NCBI GenBank assembly: GCA_031258505.1
Contig: JAIRMT010000161.1
Location: forward strand, 1-11,905
DNA: 11,905 nt
Reading direction: 5' to 3'
Source of the DNA: Treponema sp.
Lineage (GTDB): Bacteria; Spirochaetota; Spirochaetia; Treponematales; Breznakiellaceae
Shown piece by piece: positions 1 through 6,663 of the stretch (within the stretch, counting starts at the first letter, position 1; the number at the start of each line of letters is the position of its first letter). The position numbers and the translations under genes are program-made. The notes below the pieces were generated by a model. It saw nothing but the letters and a program-made list of their open reading frames with translations, ran no database searches and was not told where the DNA came from.

Positions 1-729
1 GGCTACACCGCGTTTCTCCCATTTGGCAGCCAAACCAAGTTCTTCCATCAGTTCATCAAAAGGTAATGTTCCCTCTGCCATGTTTAATACCTCCCGTATG
101 GTCTTCTTGTTCGCGCTTAATATCGCGTATATATACGCCCCAAGGTCAGGTTCCCGCTCCCTCTTGCGACTCTCTTCTAGTATAGCACCCGCAGCCTCCG
201 CGTTCAAGTCGTCGCTCAACCCTTTGAGCCACAGGTTCTCCTCAAACGACAGTTTTTTGCTCTCTATCACCTGAATGGCCACATGATACCCGGATACAAC
301 ATAAATACCCGGAGATGTCTCGGTTACAGAGCAGTTTTTCTCCTCCCCTAAATACGCAAACAAATCCCGGGGATGGCGGGTCTCTATAATGCTGATAGTC
401 ATATCCCTTATATCAGTCTTGTTAAGCGCGGCGTACAGGTATGCATAGCTGAGTACCTTGTAGAAGTCATAGACCGAAAAATAATCTTCCGGGCTTTTGT
501 ATTCTAGGATATTGATCCGCTTGAAAATCTGGGCAATATTCTTTTTGATAACTAGTTCCGGGGCTTTTTTGACAATGACCAAGTCGATTTCCAGAGGCTC
601 GGCGTTAAGCTGGTATTCGCTGATGAACTCGAGGGCGTCTTTGTACTGTTCCAGTTCCAGTTTGAGAGCCTGGACAAAGGCGGGGTGCCAGGGGATATGG
701 GAAAATGAAGGGGCTGTCTGCTGTTCCAA
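1..729 (-). CDS. PD-(D/E)XK nuclease-like protein, 3' end beyond window
   Basis: The minus-strand frame is open for 243 codons from a TTG at 729 to the left edge, so the C-terminus is missing. The TTG is chosen because AAAGGAGG lies 6 nt upstream and no in-frame ATG precedes it; the first internal ATG is more than 100 codons in. Visible landmarks are HPAFVQALKLELEQYKDALE near residues 14-33, LEIDLVIVKK at about 46-55 and ILEYKSPEDY at 74-83. Asp49 with Glu76-x-Lys78 fits the core of the PD-(D/E)XK nuclease fold. Family knowledge: similar proteins are common in gut anaerobes and treponemes, related to Rpn/transposase-associated nucleases, and are usually annotated hypothetical. A charged region (EESRKREREPD) follows the core and is followed by a helical tail (TLPFDELMEELGLAAKWEKR). 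Activity is inferred; DNA cleavage or a recombination role is possible. It is divergent from the rhamnosidase gene. Confidence 0.75.
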   Translation of the reverse strand, partial: MEQQTAPSFSHIPWHPAFVQALKLELEQYKDALEFISEYQLNAEPLEIDLVIVKKAPELVIKKNIAQIFKRINILEYKSPEDYFSVYDFYKVLSYAYLYAALNKTDIRDMTISIIETRHPRDLFAYLGEEKNCSVTETSPGIYVVSGYHVAIQVIESKKLSFEENLWLKGLSDDLNAEAAGAILEESRKREREPDLGAYIYAILSANKKTIREVLNMAEGTLPFDELMEELGLAAKWEKRGVA

Positions 730-735
730 AAAGAA

Positions 736-743
736 CCTCCTTT
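736..743 (-). promoter_or_regulatory. Shine-Dalgarno site fixing the TTG start
   Basis: AAAGGAGG on the minus strand, 6 nt before the TTG at 729, is nearly the full anti-16S complement. It is the main argument for a TTG start of the nuclease-like gene. Confidence 0.75.
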
Positions 744-770
744 GACAGGGTAGAGGAAAATGCGGATAAT
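742..770 (+). promoter_or_regulatory. Near-consensus sigma-70 type promoter for the rhamnosidase gene
   Basis: TTGACA at 742-747 and GATAAT at 765-770 are separated by exactly 17 nt and point to the right. Transcription would start near 777 and give a leader of about 125 nt before the GH78 start. The -35 box overlaps the ribosome binding site of the divergent gene by two bases. Prediction from sequence only. Confidence 0.6.
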
Positions 771-818
771 AGCAAGGAGGCGGGCAGCGCTTAAGTTTAT
801 CGAGAGCGCCGTGAAGCC

Positions 819-867
819 CCTACATTTAGGCATGGGAAATAAGGCGCAACAATCTGTAGGATTTTTT
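819..867 (+). promoter_or_regulatory. Possible leader structure with T-run upstream of GH78
   Basis: CCTACA at 819-824 pairs with TGTAGG at 855-860 and is followed at once by ATTTTTT (861-867), a terminator-like arrangement. The loop is long (30 nt) and CCTA can instead pair with the nearer TAGG at 827-830. It could be a weak attenuator or chance; no known riboswitch was recognised. Confidence 0.2.
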
Positions 868-901
868 ATCTTGCCTGTCTATCTATTATGGAGGAACTCT
901 T

Positions 902-3559
902 ATGATAGCTTTGAAGGATATACGGGTGGAATACCGGACTAATCCGATTGATGTCGGGACTGGGACGCCCCGATTTAGCTGGAAACTGGAGTCCGATGGT
1001 CGAGGCGTTAAACAGGGGGCCTACGCCATTGAACTTGCTTTGGACAAGGACTTTAGCGCTCTAGTCTGGCAAAGCGGGAAGATTCTATCCCAAGAATCCC
1101 ACCTGGTACGCTATGGCGGTACGCCGCCGCCGCTTTTGGAATCGTCGAAGCGGTATTTTTGGCGGGTCAAGGTCTGGGACAAGCAGGGCGCGGAAAGCCC
1201 CTGGTCTGAAGCCTTTTTTGAGACCACTCTGCTGGGAGGCGGTGAATGGCCGGCGGTTTTTATCAGCGCCGAGGATGAAGACGCTGGCGCAAGTTCTGCG
1301 GGAACCCTGCTGCGGAAGGAGTTTGCTGTATCCGGCCCGCTCAAGTCCGCTCGGCTTTACGCCAGCGCCAAGGGCTTATACCGGGCTGTGGTGAATAGCC
1401 GGCGGGCTGGGGAATGGGCGCTGTGTCCCGGCTGGACCGAATACGGGGAGCGGCTTCTTTTTCAAACCTACGATGTAACAGACTCGGTGGCCTCTGGAAC
1501 CAATGTGCTAGGGTTGACCGTAGGCCCAGGCTGGTATAAAGGAGACCTTGCCGGCTGGGTTGGTAAGCGGAATGTCTTTGGGAAACGTACCGCTGTGATC
1601 GCCCAGCTCCGCCTTGAGTATGATGACGGCAGGGTGGAGCTTATCCCCACTGATTCAAGCTGGCAGGGTGCGCCGGGGCCGGTGCTGTACTCGGAGATAT
1701 ACCACGGTGAAACCTACGATGCCCGGCTTGAACAGGAGGGCTGGGACAAAACCGGGTTTAGCCGCGCTGGCTGGAAGCCCGTTTTCATCGAAAGCCGGGA
1801 TACGGGGATATTGCGTCCCCAAGACGGCCCACCGGTGAAGGAGCAGGAGCATCTTAAACCTCTCAGCCTTTTTACTACCCCGCAGGGCGAGCGGGTGATC
1901 GACTTTGGCCAGAACATATCCGGCTGGGTGCGCTTCAAGGTTCAGGGCAAGGCCGGAGACCGGGTGAAGCTCCGCCACGCCGAAACCCTGGACGCGGCGG
2001 GGAATTTTTATACTGAAAACCTGCGGAGCGCCAAACAGACCATTGAATACATTCTCAAAGGCGGCGCCCCTGAAACCTACGCTCCTTTCTTTACCTTTCA
2101 GGGATTCAGATACATTGCCATTGACGAATATCCCGGCGCGCTTGATATGGATAACTTTGAGGCGCTTGCCATCTATTCGGATATGCGCCCTGCCGGTGAG
2201 TTTTCCTGTTCCTATCCGAAGCTCAACCAGTTTATCAGCAATGTCCGCTGGAGCATGAAGGACAACTTTGTGGACATTCCCACTGATTGCCCTCAGCGAG
2301 ACGAGCGGCTTGGCTGGACCGGGGACGCGGAGATATTCTGCCGTACCGCCGCTTATCTTATGGAAACCGCCCCGTTCTTCAAAAAATGGCTCCGGGACCT
2401 TGGGGCAAGCCAGTTCCCCGACGGCAGGGTTCCTCATGTGGTACCCGATGTCCTTAGCACAAGCGTTGCGGGGGACAAGATAAGCGATGCGGCTGGCTCT
2501 TGCGCCTGGGCAGACGCGGCGGTGATCATCCCGTGGACCATCTACACCTATTTTGGCGACCGGGAGCTTCTGGAAGAACAGTATCCCTCCATGAAAAAAT
2601 GGGTTGAATATATCCACAGCGTTGCTCAGGATGGGCTTTTGTTTAACACGGGCTTTCATTTTGGCGACTGGGTCGCCCTGGACGCCAAAGAGGGCAGTTG
2701 CTTCGGCGCAACCCCCAACGATCTTACCGCTACAGCCTTTTACGCCTATTCAACATCCCTGCTTGCCAAATCCGCAAGCGTGCTGGGCAAGACCGAAGAT
2801 ACGGCGCGGTACAAAAAACTGCGGGAGGATATCGGGGAAGCCTACCGGAAGGAATTCTTTACCCCTTCAGGCCGACTCGCCGCCCGTACCCAGACCGCCC
2901 ACGTTCTTTCCCTGGTCTTCGACCTAACCCCAGCTTCTTACAAGCAGCGTACTGTGGATACCTTAGTTGCCCTTATCAAGGAACAGAACAATCATCTGAG
3001 CACTGGTTTTGTGGGGACTTCCTTTGTATGCCAGGTCTTGGCGGATAACGACCATTTGGAGCTGGCATACGAGCTTCTGCTCAAAGAAGATTTCCCATCA
3101 TGGCTTTACCAGGTTACCAAAGGGGCAACCACGATTTGGGAACACTGGGACGGAATAAAACCGGACGGGACTATGTGGAGTCCGGAGATGAATTCCTTCA
3201 ACCACTACGCCTACGGCGCGGTGAGCGACTGGGTATTCAGTACCATCGGTGGTCTGGACACGGACAAGGAACACCCAGCCTTTGCCCGCAGCATACTCCG
3301 GCCCTGCCCCGGCGGTGGCATCACCTGGGCGGAAACGAAGTATGAATCGGTCTATGGCTTCATCGCTCTGCGTTGGGAGCTTCGGAATGGCGGCTTCAGC
3401 CTGACGCTTACTGTGCCGCCCAACACTGAAGCGGAACTCACCCTGCCTCGTGCAAGGCCGGGAAATATCGGCGGCGTGGACTTCGCCCCGTCCAAGGGAG
3501 GCGCTGTCGCGGTACTGGGTTCCGGAGGCTATTCGTTTGAGTATCCCTGGGAAGAATGA
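902..3559 (+). CDS. Alpha-L-rhamnosidase, glycoside hydrolase family 78
   Basis: This 885-residue protein should hydrolyse terminal alpha-L-rhamnose from plant or microbial glycans by an inverting mechanism. The start follows GGAGG by 7 nt. The N-terminus (LKDIRVEYRTNP, then TPRFSWKLES) is the typical opening Ig-like domain of GH78. It is followed by the N-terminal beta-domain (about 140-310), a second beta-domain (about 320-430, with VIDFGQNISGWVRF), the (alpha/alpha)6 catalytic domain (about 440-785) and a C-terminal beta-domain. The catalytic motif DCPQRDERLGWTGD spans residues 462-475, with Glu468 the candidate general acid. TTIWEHWDG (743-751) holds Glu747, the candidate base, and SFNHYAYG (765-772) completes the signature. 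Length is normal for the family. No signal peptide or membrane segment is present, so it probably acts in the cytoplasm on imported rhamno-oligosaccharides. No transporter or rhamnose catabolic gene adjoins it. Confidence 0.95.
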   Translation: MIALKDIRVEYRTNPIDVGTGTPRFSWKLESDGRGVKQGAYAIELALDKDFSALVWQSGKILSQESHLVRYGGTPPPLLESSKRYFWRVKVWDKQGAESPWSEAFFETTLLGGGEWPAVFISAEDEDAGASSAGTLLRKEFAVSGPLKSARLYASAKGLYRAVVNSRRAGEWALCPGWTEYGERLLFQTYDVTDSVASGTNVLGLTVGPGWYKGDLAGWVGKRNVFGKRTAVIAQLRLEYDDGRVELIPTDSSWQGAPGPVLYSEIYHGETYDARLEQEGWDKTGFSRAGWKPVFIESRDTGILRPQDGPPVKEQEHLKPLSLFTTPQGERVIDFGQNISGWVRFKVQGKAGDRVKLRHAETLDAAGNFYTENLRSAKQTIEYILKGGAPETYAPFFTFQGFRYIAIDEYPGALDMDNFEALAIYSDMRPAGEFSCSYPKLNQFISNVRWSMKDNFVDIPTDCPQRDERLGWTGDAEIFCRTAAYLMETAPFFKKWLRDLGASQFPDGRVPHVVPDVLSTSVAGDKISDAAGSCAWADAAVIIPWTIYTYFGDRELLEEQYPSMKKWVEYIHSVAQDGLLFNTGFHFGDWVALDAKEGSCFGATPNDLTATAFYAYSTSLLAKSASVLGKTEDTARYKKLREDIGEAYRKEFFTPSGRLAARTQTAHVLSLVFDLTPASYKQRTVDTLVALIKEQNNHLSTGFVGTSFVCQVLADNDHLELAYELLLKEDFPSWLYQVTKGATTIWEHWDGIKPDGTMWSPEMNSFNHYAYGAVSDWVFSTIGGLDTDKEHPAFARSILRPCPGGGITWAETKYESVYGFIALRWELRNGGFSLTLTVPPNTEAELTLPRARPGNIGGVDFAPSKGGAVAVLGSGGYSFEYPWEE

Positions 3560-3688
3560 AAACAGCCGCTCTCCGCATGACATGGTGTACAAGGACACAA
3601 CAGCATGGATATAACCGGTTTGTCATCATCCCATTCAACGTCTAGGCAAAAGTCAAGCTGTTGTGATCCAGACATTCATGACATGGTG

Positions 3689-3823
3689 TCAGACACCAGC
3701 CAACACACAAACGCCCCTGTCCATTCGGTCTCTGACACCAGCCAACCACAAACGCTCCTATCCATTCGGTCTCTGACACCAGCCAACCCACAAACGCTCC
3801 TGTCCATTCGGTCTCTGACACCA
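3689..3823. repeat. 41/42-nt tandem repeat, three copies plus a partial
   Basis: Units run 3689-3730 (42 nt), 3731-3771 (41 nt) and 3772-3813 (42 nt), with a partial fourth from 3814. Each starts TC(A/T)GACACCAGCCAAC, continues ACAAACGC and ends TCCATTCGGTC. Copies differ by only a few bases and one indel, suggesting recent duplication. The left edge carries the palindrome GGTGTC-A-GACACC (3685-3697). Since unit length is not a multiple of three, this is not a coding repeat. Confidence 0.85.
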
Positions 3824-3838
3824 CAGCAATTCAAAGTA

Positions 3839-3919
3839 TCACCCGTCAGGCTCATCTCCCCAGACAGAAAGGATAAAAGCCTCCCAGTTTTCATGGAGGA
3901 ACCGGCAAAAGGTGTACTT
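3839..3919 (-). pseudogene. Coding-like fragment of unknown family between the two arrays
   Basis: On the minus strand, a frame entering from the 300-nt array reads KYTFCRFLHENWEAF, then ILSVWGDEPDG, and stops at TGA 3841-3839. Its composition looks like real protein, unlike the surrounding repeats, but I do not recognise the family. It may be the C-terminal end of a gene whose front was replaced by the array. It could also be chance. Confidence 0.25.
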
Positions 3920-4217
3920 CAGCGCTTTACCTACCCCTACGCCAGCGTCTGACCTACCCTACTTCAGCGCCTGACCTACCTGTACCTTCCAGCATCTGAC
4001 CTACCCCTACGCCAGCGCCTGACCTACCCGTACCTTCCAGCGCTTTACCTACCCCTACGCCAGCGTCTAACCTACCTTACGCCAGCATCAAACCTCCTTT
4101 ACACCAGCACCTAACCTCCTTTACACCAGCATCAAACCTCCTTTACGCCAGCACCTGACCTACCTGTACCTTCCAGCATCTGACCTACCCCTACTTCAGC
4201 GCCTGACCTACCCGTAC
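3918..4217. repeat. Degenerate tandem array, 13 units of 22-25 nt
   Basis: Read on the minus strand, the array splits into 13 units that all begin with GTA, carry a GG(T/A)GGT core and end GCTGG(C/T), GCTGGAAG or GCTGAA. Unit lengths from 4217 downward are 23, 25, 23, 22, 22, 22, 22, 25, 23, 25, 23, 22 and 23, summing to exactly 300 nt. Units 1-3 closely match units 9-11, and 7-8 match 12-13, so blocks of units have been duplicated. Units 4-6 form a homogeneous subgroup with AAAGGAGGTT. Variable unit length excludes a simple coding repeat. It resembles a minisatellite. Confidence 0.85.
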
Positions 4218-4219
4218 CT

Positions 4220-4435
4220 TCAGCGCTTGACCCCAAACACGGTTTCTAGGTTGTTCCTTCATCCGGCGCTGGTAATCCAGCATCGACTGGCGCTGAAAGA
4301 AAAATACGACGAAGGCGCTTTTCACGAAAGCGGCGATGTTGCAGCGTTCATTGTGTCCGGGTCGCCTAGAATCAGGCATTTGTTCGCACACCCGGCAAAC
4401 GTCTCTATGAGTTTCTTAAAGATTCCCTGTCCCAT
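4220..4435 (-). pseudogene. Frameshifted N-terminal relic of a DDE (IS4/ISNCY-like) transposase
   Basis: Three consecutive minus-strand frames together read like the N-terminus of a known transposase family. MGQGIFKKLIETFAG starts at the ATG 4435-4433. After a shift near 4385-4391 comes DSRRPGHNERCNIAAF, then SAFVVFFFQRQSMLDYQRRM. After a second shift near 4260 comes NNLETVFGVKR, ending at TGA 4222-4220. Family members normally read on from a motif like NLxTLFGVKxIP into several hundred more residues including the DDE domain, all absent here. The break coincides with the start of the 300-nt repeat array. Assignment rests on the FFxQxxSxLxxQRRM and NLxTVFGVK motifs. Confidence 0.6.
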
Positions 4436-4628
4436 GCCTCAGTTTAGCATGAAATTTCGATACTTTGAATTGCTGGTTCTGAACTCAAACTTCCTTGTTC
4501 TGAATAGGCCCAAGGGGAATTGCGCCAGTTGGAGTCAAACTTGCCATTTATACCCAATGAGGATAGGCTCTCTCAGAGGAGGGGAATTCTGGAACTTGCG
4601 CTTATCTTCGGGGAAACCAGAACAAGCA

Positions 4629-5456
4629 ATGTCCGTACTTAAGCAGAATATTGAGCCGTATGTACTTGCGGCTGACGCTTCATATCTCGTGGTATTCAAG
4701 CCTCCGCGCCTTCACTCTGTCCCGCTCCATCGCGTTGGGCAGGCTCAAACAAAGGTCAGCGCGTGTCCGGCAAATAGTGCGCCAACTTCAAGCAGGCTTG
4801 AGCCACATTCAAGCCTGCTTGACTGGTGCGCCGCTCAATTCACGGAGCTGCGGCGTGTACATGGGAAACATCCGTGGGAGGGCGGCGTTCTTCACCGGCT
4901 TGACTATGAAGTACAGGGACTGATTCTAGTAGCCCGAACTCAGGAGGCGCTGGACGCGCTCTCTGCCCAGCAGGAAGCCGGACTGTTCATCAAGGACTAT
5001 ACCGCGTTAAGCGCGCCACGCGCTCAGCTTCCCGGCTTTCCTCAGCCGCCCTCAGTGTACGGCGCGTCTTGTGTCATTGAAAGCGGGTTTCGACCTTTTG
5101 GCCCGGGACGAAAAGCAGTGCGCCCCGTGGTTTTTCCGTTGACCAGAATGACGGGAAAACACGTTAAGGAACTGGCGCTGGATCAGGGGAAGCCATATCA
5201 GACCGAAATCGCCGAAACACGCGATTTTGGGGATTACGTCCAGTTCACACTGCGGCTTCGGCGCGGTTTTCGTCATCAGATACGCTGTCATCTCGCATGG
5301 CTCGGCTATCCTATCCTGAATGACGCGCTCTATGGCGGCGCAGACACAAATGGAACGCTTTGTCTCCACGCCCACGCAATCTCGTTTCTCAAACCAGACT
5401 CAGGAATCCGCGTCAGCTATAGTACCGCGCCCAAGCTAAACAGACGGGCGCTATAG
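4629..5456 (+). CDS. RluA-family RNA pseudouridine synthase, divergent
   Basis: The protein should convert uridine to pseudouridine in rRNA or tRNA. From the ATG at 4629 it has 275 residues and the family opening VLAADASYLVVFKPPRL. The catalytic motif is HRLDYEVQGLILVART (89-104) with Asp92. Tyr124 (KDYTAL) and RRGFRHQIRCHLAWLGYPIL (211-230) match the later core motifs, and CLHAHAISF (245-253) the final one. It departs from the consensus: HRLDxxTSG becomes HRLDYEVQG, and GRxHQIR becomes FRHQIR. Target specificity cannot be told. The frame stays open upstream to 4227, but that part overlaps the transposase relic and array. A TTG at 4596, 11 nt after AGAGGAGGGG (4575-4584), is a credible alternative start; the ATG itself has a weak ribosome binding site. 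It converges with the TPR gene 57 nt away. Confidence 0.85.
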   Translation: MSVLKQNIEPYVLAADASYLVVFKPPRLHSVPLHRVGQAQTKVSACPANSAPTSSRLEPHSSLLDWCAAQFTELRRVHGKHPWEGGVLHRLDYEVQGLILVARTQEALDALSAQQEAGLFIKDYTALSAPRAQLPGFPQPPSVYGASCVIESGFRPFGPGRKAVRPVVFPLTRMTGKHVKELALDQGKPYQTEIAETRDFGDYVQFTLRLRRGFRHQIRCHLAWLGYPILNDALYGGADTNGTLCLHAHAISFLKPDSGIRVSYSTAPKLNRRAL

Positions 5457-5513
5457 TAAACGCTTCCTCCTTCGCCTTCGTGGTTACCACAGTTAAAGTC
5501 GCAGAGTCCTTTT

Positions 5514-6494
5514 TTAAGGAATGATAAAAAAATAACGCTCAATGTAGGCGATTCGTTTACGGGCATCGGCGCAGAGCGGGCTTTGCGGGTATTCACGGAG
5601 CAAACGTCGGTAGTAATCCAGCGAGGAACGTATATCACGAACATCGCTGGCGGCCTCAAGAGTCTGGCCGTAAAGTAGCCACGCCTCATCGCTGCCTGGC
5701 GGATAGCGTTGCCGAAACGTGTCAAGAGCGGCAAGGGCATCGCTGAACTTGCCTGCCGTATATGCTTCCCGCGCTTTTTGCAGGTAATCGACCGATTCAG
5801 GTAGAGCTGTTACTGCAAGCGTTGGCAGGATAGGAGCTGCTTCACTAGATACGGGTGGAGTTCCCGGCGGCGGTGTGGCTTCGGCTGTCTCCACAGCGGC
5901 GGTGGAGGACAGGTTCAAGTCCTGGCTTGTCCATGAGGCGGATGAACGCTCGGAGGCTTCGTTTACGATTAGGCGCACCTGCTCATTGATGATCCGGTCC
6001 TGTATAAAATCCTGTTTATAGAATTGCAGGGTATACGTTCCAGCGCTTTCAGCCCGAAACACCATCCGCTGACCATCTGTTTCAACACGCCTTGAATCAT
6101 AACTGATGCCTTTGCGCGACTCGGCTTCTCCCAGATACACCCAGCCATTTCCTTGAAACGGTATCTCAACAAGCTGTCCCACAAACGTCCGAACTGTTCT
6201 TGGGGCAGCGTCGCTTTGTGGCGTGGCGGTAATCGGCATGATTGCGGGAACTGGCGGTACAGATACCGGCGGGCTGACAGATGGAGGCGCCTGATACGGC
6301 GGGGCGACTGACTGTTCCGGCTCGGCGCTTCCGGTAAAAGCAGGTGGAGCCGGTGCTTCGTCCGTCAGTAATGGTCGGATGAGTATCATGGAAGAAGACA
6401 GCGCTTCCCCTGCAGCCGCATCTAAATCAGTTTGTTGAGCCACGAGTCTTACCGCGAAACATAATAACATAAACACAAAAAGCCGTACCTTCAT
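5514..6494 (-). CDS. Exported protein with proline-rich linkers and C-terminal TPR repeats
   Basis: 326 residues. MKVRLFVFMLLCFAVRLVA (1-19) is a signal peptide with probable cleavage before QQ; no convincing lipobox is seen, so a soluble periplasmic location is likely. Pro/Ala/Val-rich linker from about 46-98, a probable beta-rich domain at about 100-180 (TFVGQLVEIPFQGNGWVYLG through LQFYKQDFIQDR), a second Pro/Ala-rich linker to about 230, then TPR-like helices 235-326. The latter include AREAYTAGKFSDALAALDTF and SLDYYRRLLREYPQSPLCAD, the spacing of YbgF/BamD-type repeats. Family knowledge: such proteins scaffold envelope assembly; the actual partner is unknown. The ribosome binding site is weak. 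It is divergent from the Smr gene across 169 nt. Confidence 0.8.
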   Translation of the reverse strand: MKVRLFVFMLLCFAVRLVAQQTDLDAAAGEALSSSMILIRPLLTDEAPAPPAFTGSAEPEQSVAPPYQAPPSVSPPVSVPPVPAIMPITATPQSDAAPRTVRTFVGQLVEIPFQGNGWVYLGEAESRKGISYDSRRVETDGQRMVFRAESAGTYTLQFYKQDFIQDRIINEQVRLIVNEASERSSASWTSQDLNLSSTAAVETAEATPPPGTPPVSSEAAPILPTLAVTALPESVDYLQKAREAYTAGKFSDALAALDTFRQRYPPGSDEAWLLYGQTLEAASDVRDIRSSLDYYRRLLREYPQSPLCADARKRIAYIERYFFIIP

Positions 6495-6629
6495 AATTAT
6501 CTTTATCGGCGCTGGAACAGGGGCGGAACAGCAAAACGCGCTACACGGCGCACCATACGCGAAGACTTTGAGAGTCCGCGTAACTTCCCTATGTCCTCTT
6601 CGTTATACCTAAAGAAGGGTACTGAAATA

Positions 6630-6644
6630 CTGAGCAAAGCTCAG
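6630..6644 (+). promoter_or_regulatory. Perfect 6-bp hairpin in the Smr gene leader
   Basis: CTGAGC-AAA-GCTCAG forms a stem of six pairs with a three-base loop, ending 8 nt before the GAGGAG ribosome binding site (6653-6658). It could modulate translation; no T-run follows, so it is not a terminator. Confidence 0.35.
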
Positions 6645-6663
6645 GCACAAAAGAGGAGCAACG

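Larger units (their letters stand above)
3560..4628. other. Gene-poor repeat region between GH78 and the pseudouridine synthase gene
   Basis: No intact gene can be supported here. The stretch contains two unlike tandem repeat arrays, a short minus-strand coding-like fragment between them, and a decayed transposase. From 4436 to 4628 nothing is recognisable except the likely start region of the next gene. No clear terminator follows GH78. Confidence 0.7.

Noticed and set aside
1655..2659. Long antisense open frame of 334 codons inside the rhamnosidase gene.
   Set aside because: It lies entirely opposite a well-conserved GH78 gene, has no recognisable motifs and is explained by codon bias of the real gene.
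3605..3952. Plus-strand open frame of 115 codons across the 41-nt repeats.
   Set aside because: It consists mainly of repeat translation (SVSDTSQP-like), has no ribosome binding site, and the unit length is not a multiple of three.
4080..4160. AAAGGAGGTTTGATG repeated on the minus strand within the array, resembling ribosome binding sites followed by start codons.
   Set aside because: Each ATG is followed by a stop after two more codons (ATG CTG GTG/GCG TAA), so no protein of useful size is encoded; the resemblance is a by-product of the repeat sequence.
3689..4217. A CRISPR array, suggested by repeated units.
   Set aside because: Units are directly abutting with no unique spacers, and there are no cas genes.
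4227..4628. Upstream extension of the pseudouridine synthase frame by 134 codons.
   Set aside because: The extension overlaps the transposase relic on the other strand, begins in the repeat array and does not resemble an RluA N-terminus or S4 domain.
5500..5520. TCCTT-TTTT-AAGGA as a bidirectional terminator between the convergent genes.
   Set aside because: The stem is only five weak pairs, largely A/T, and overlaps the TPR stop codon; not enough to call a terminator.
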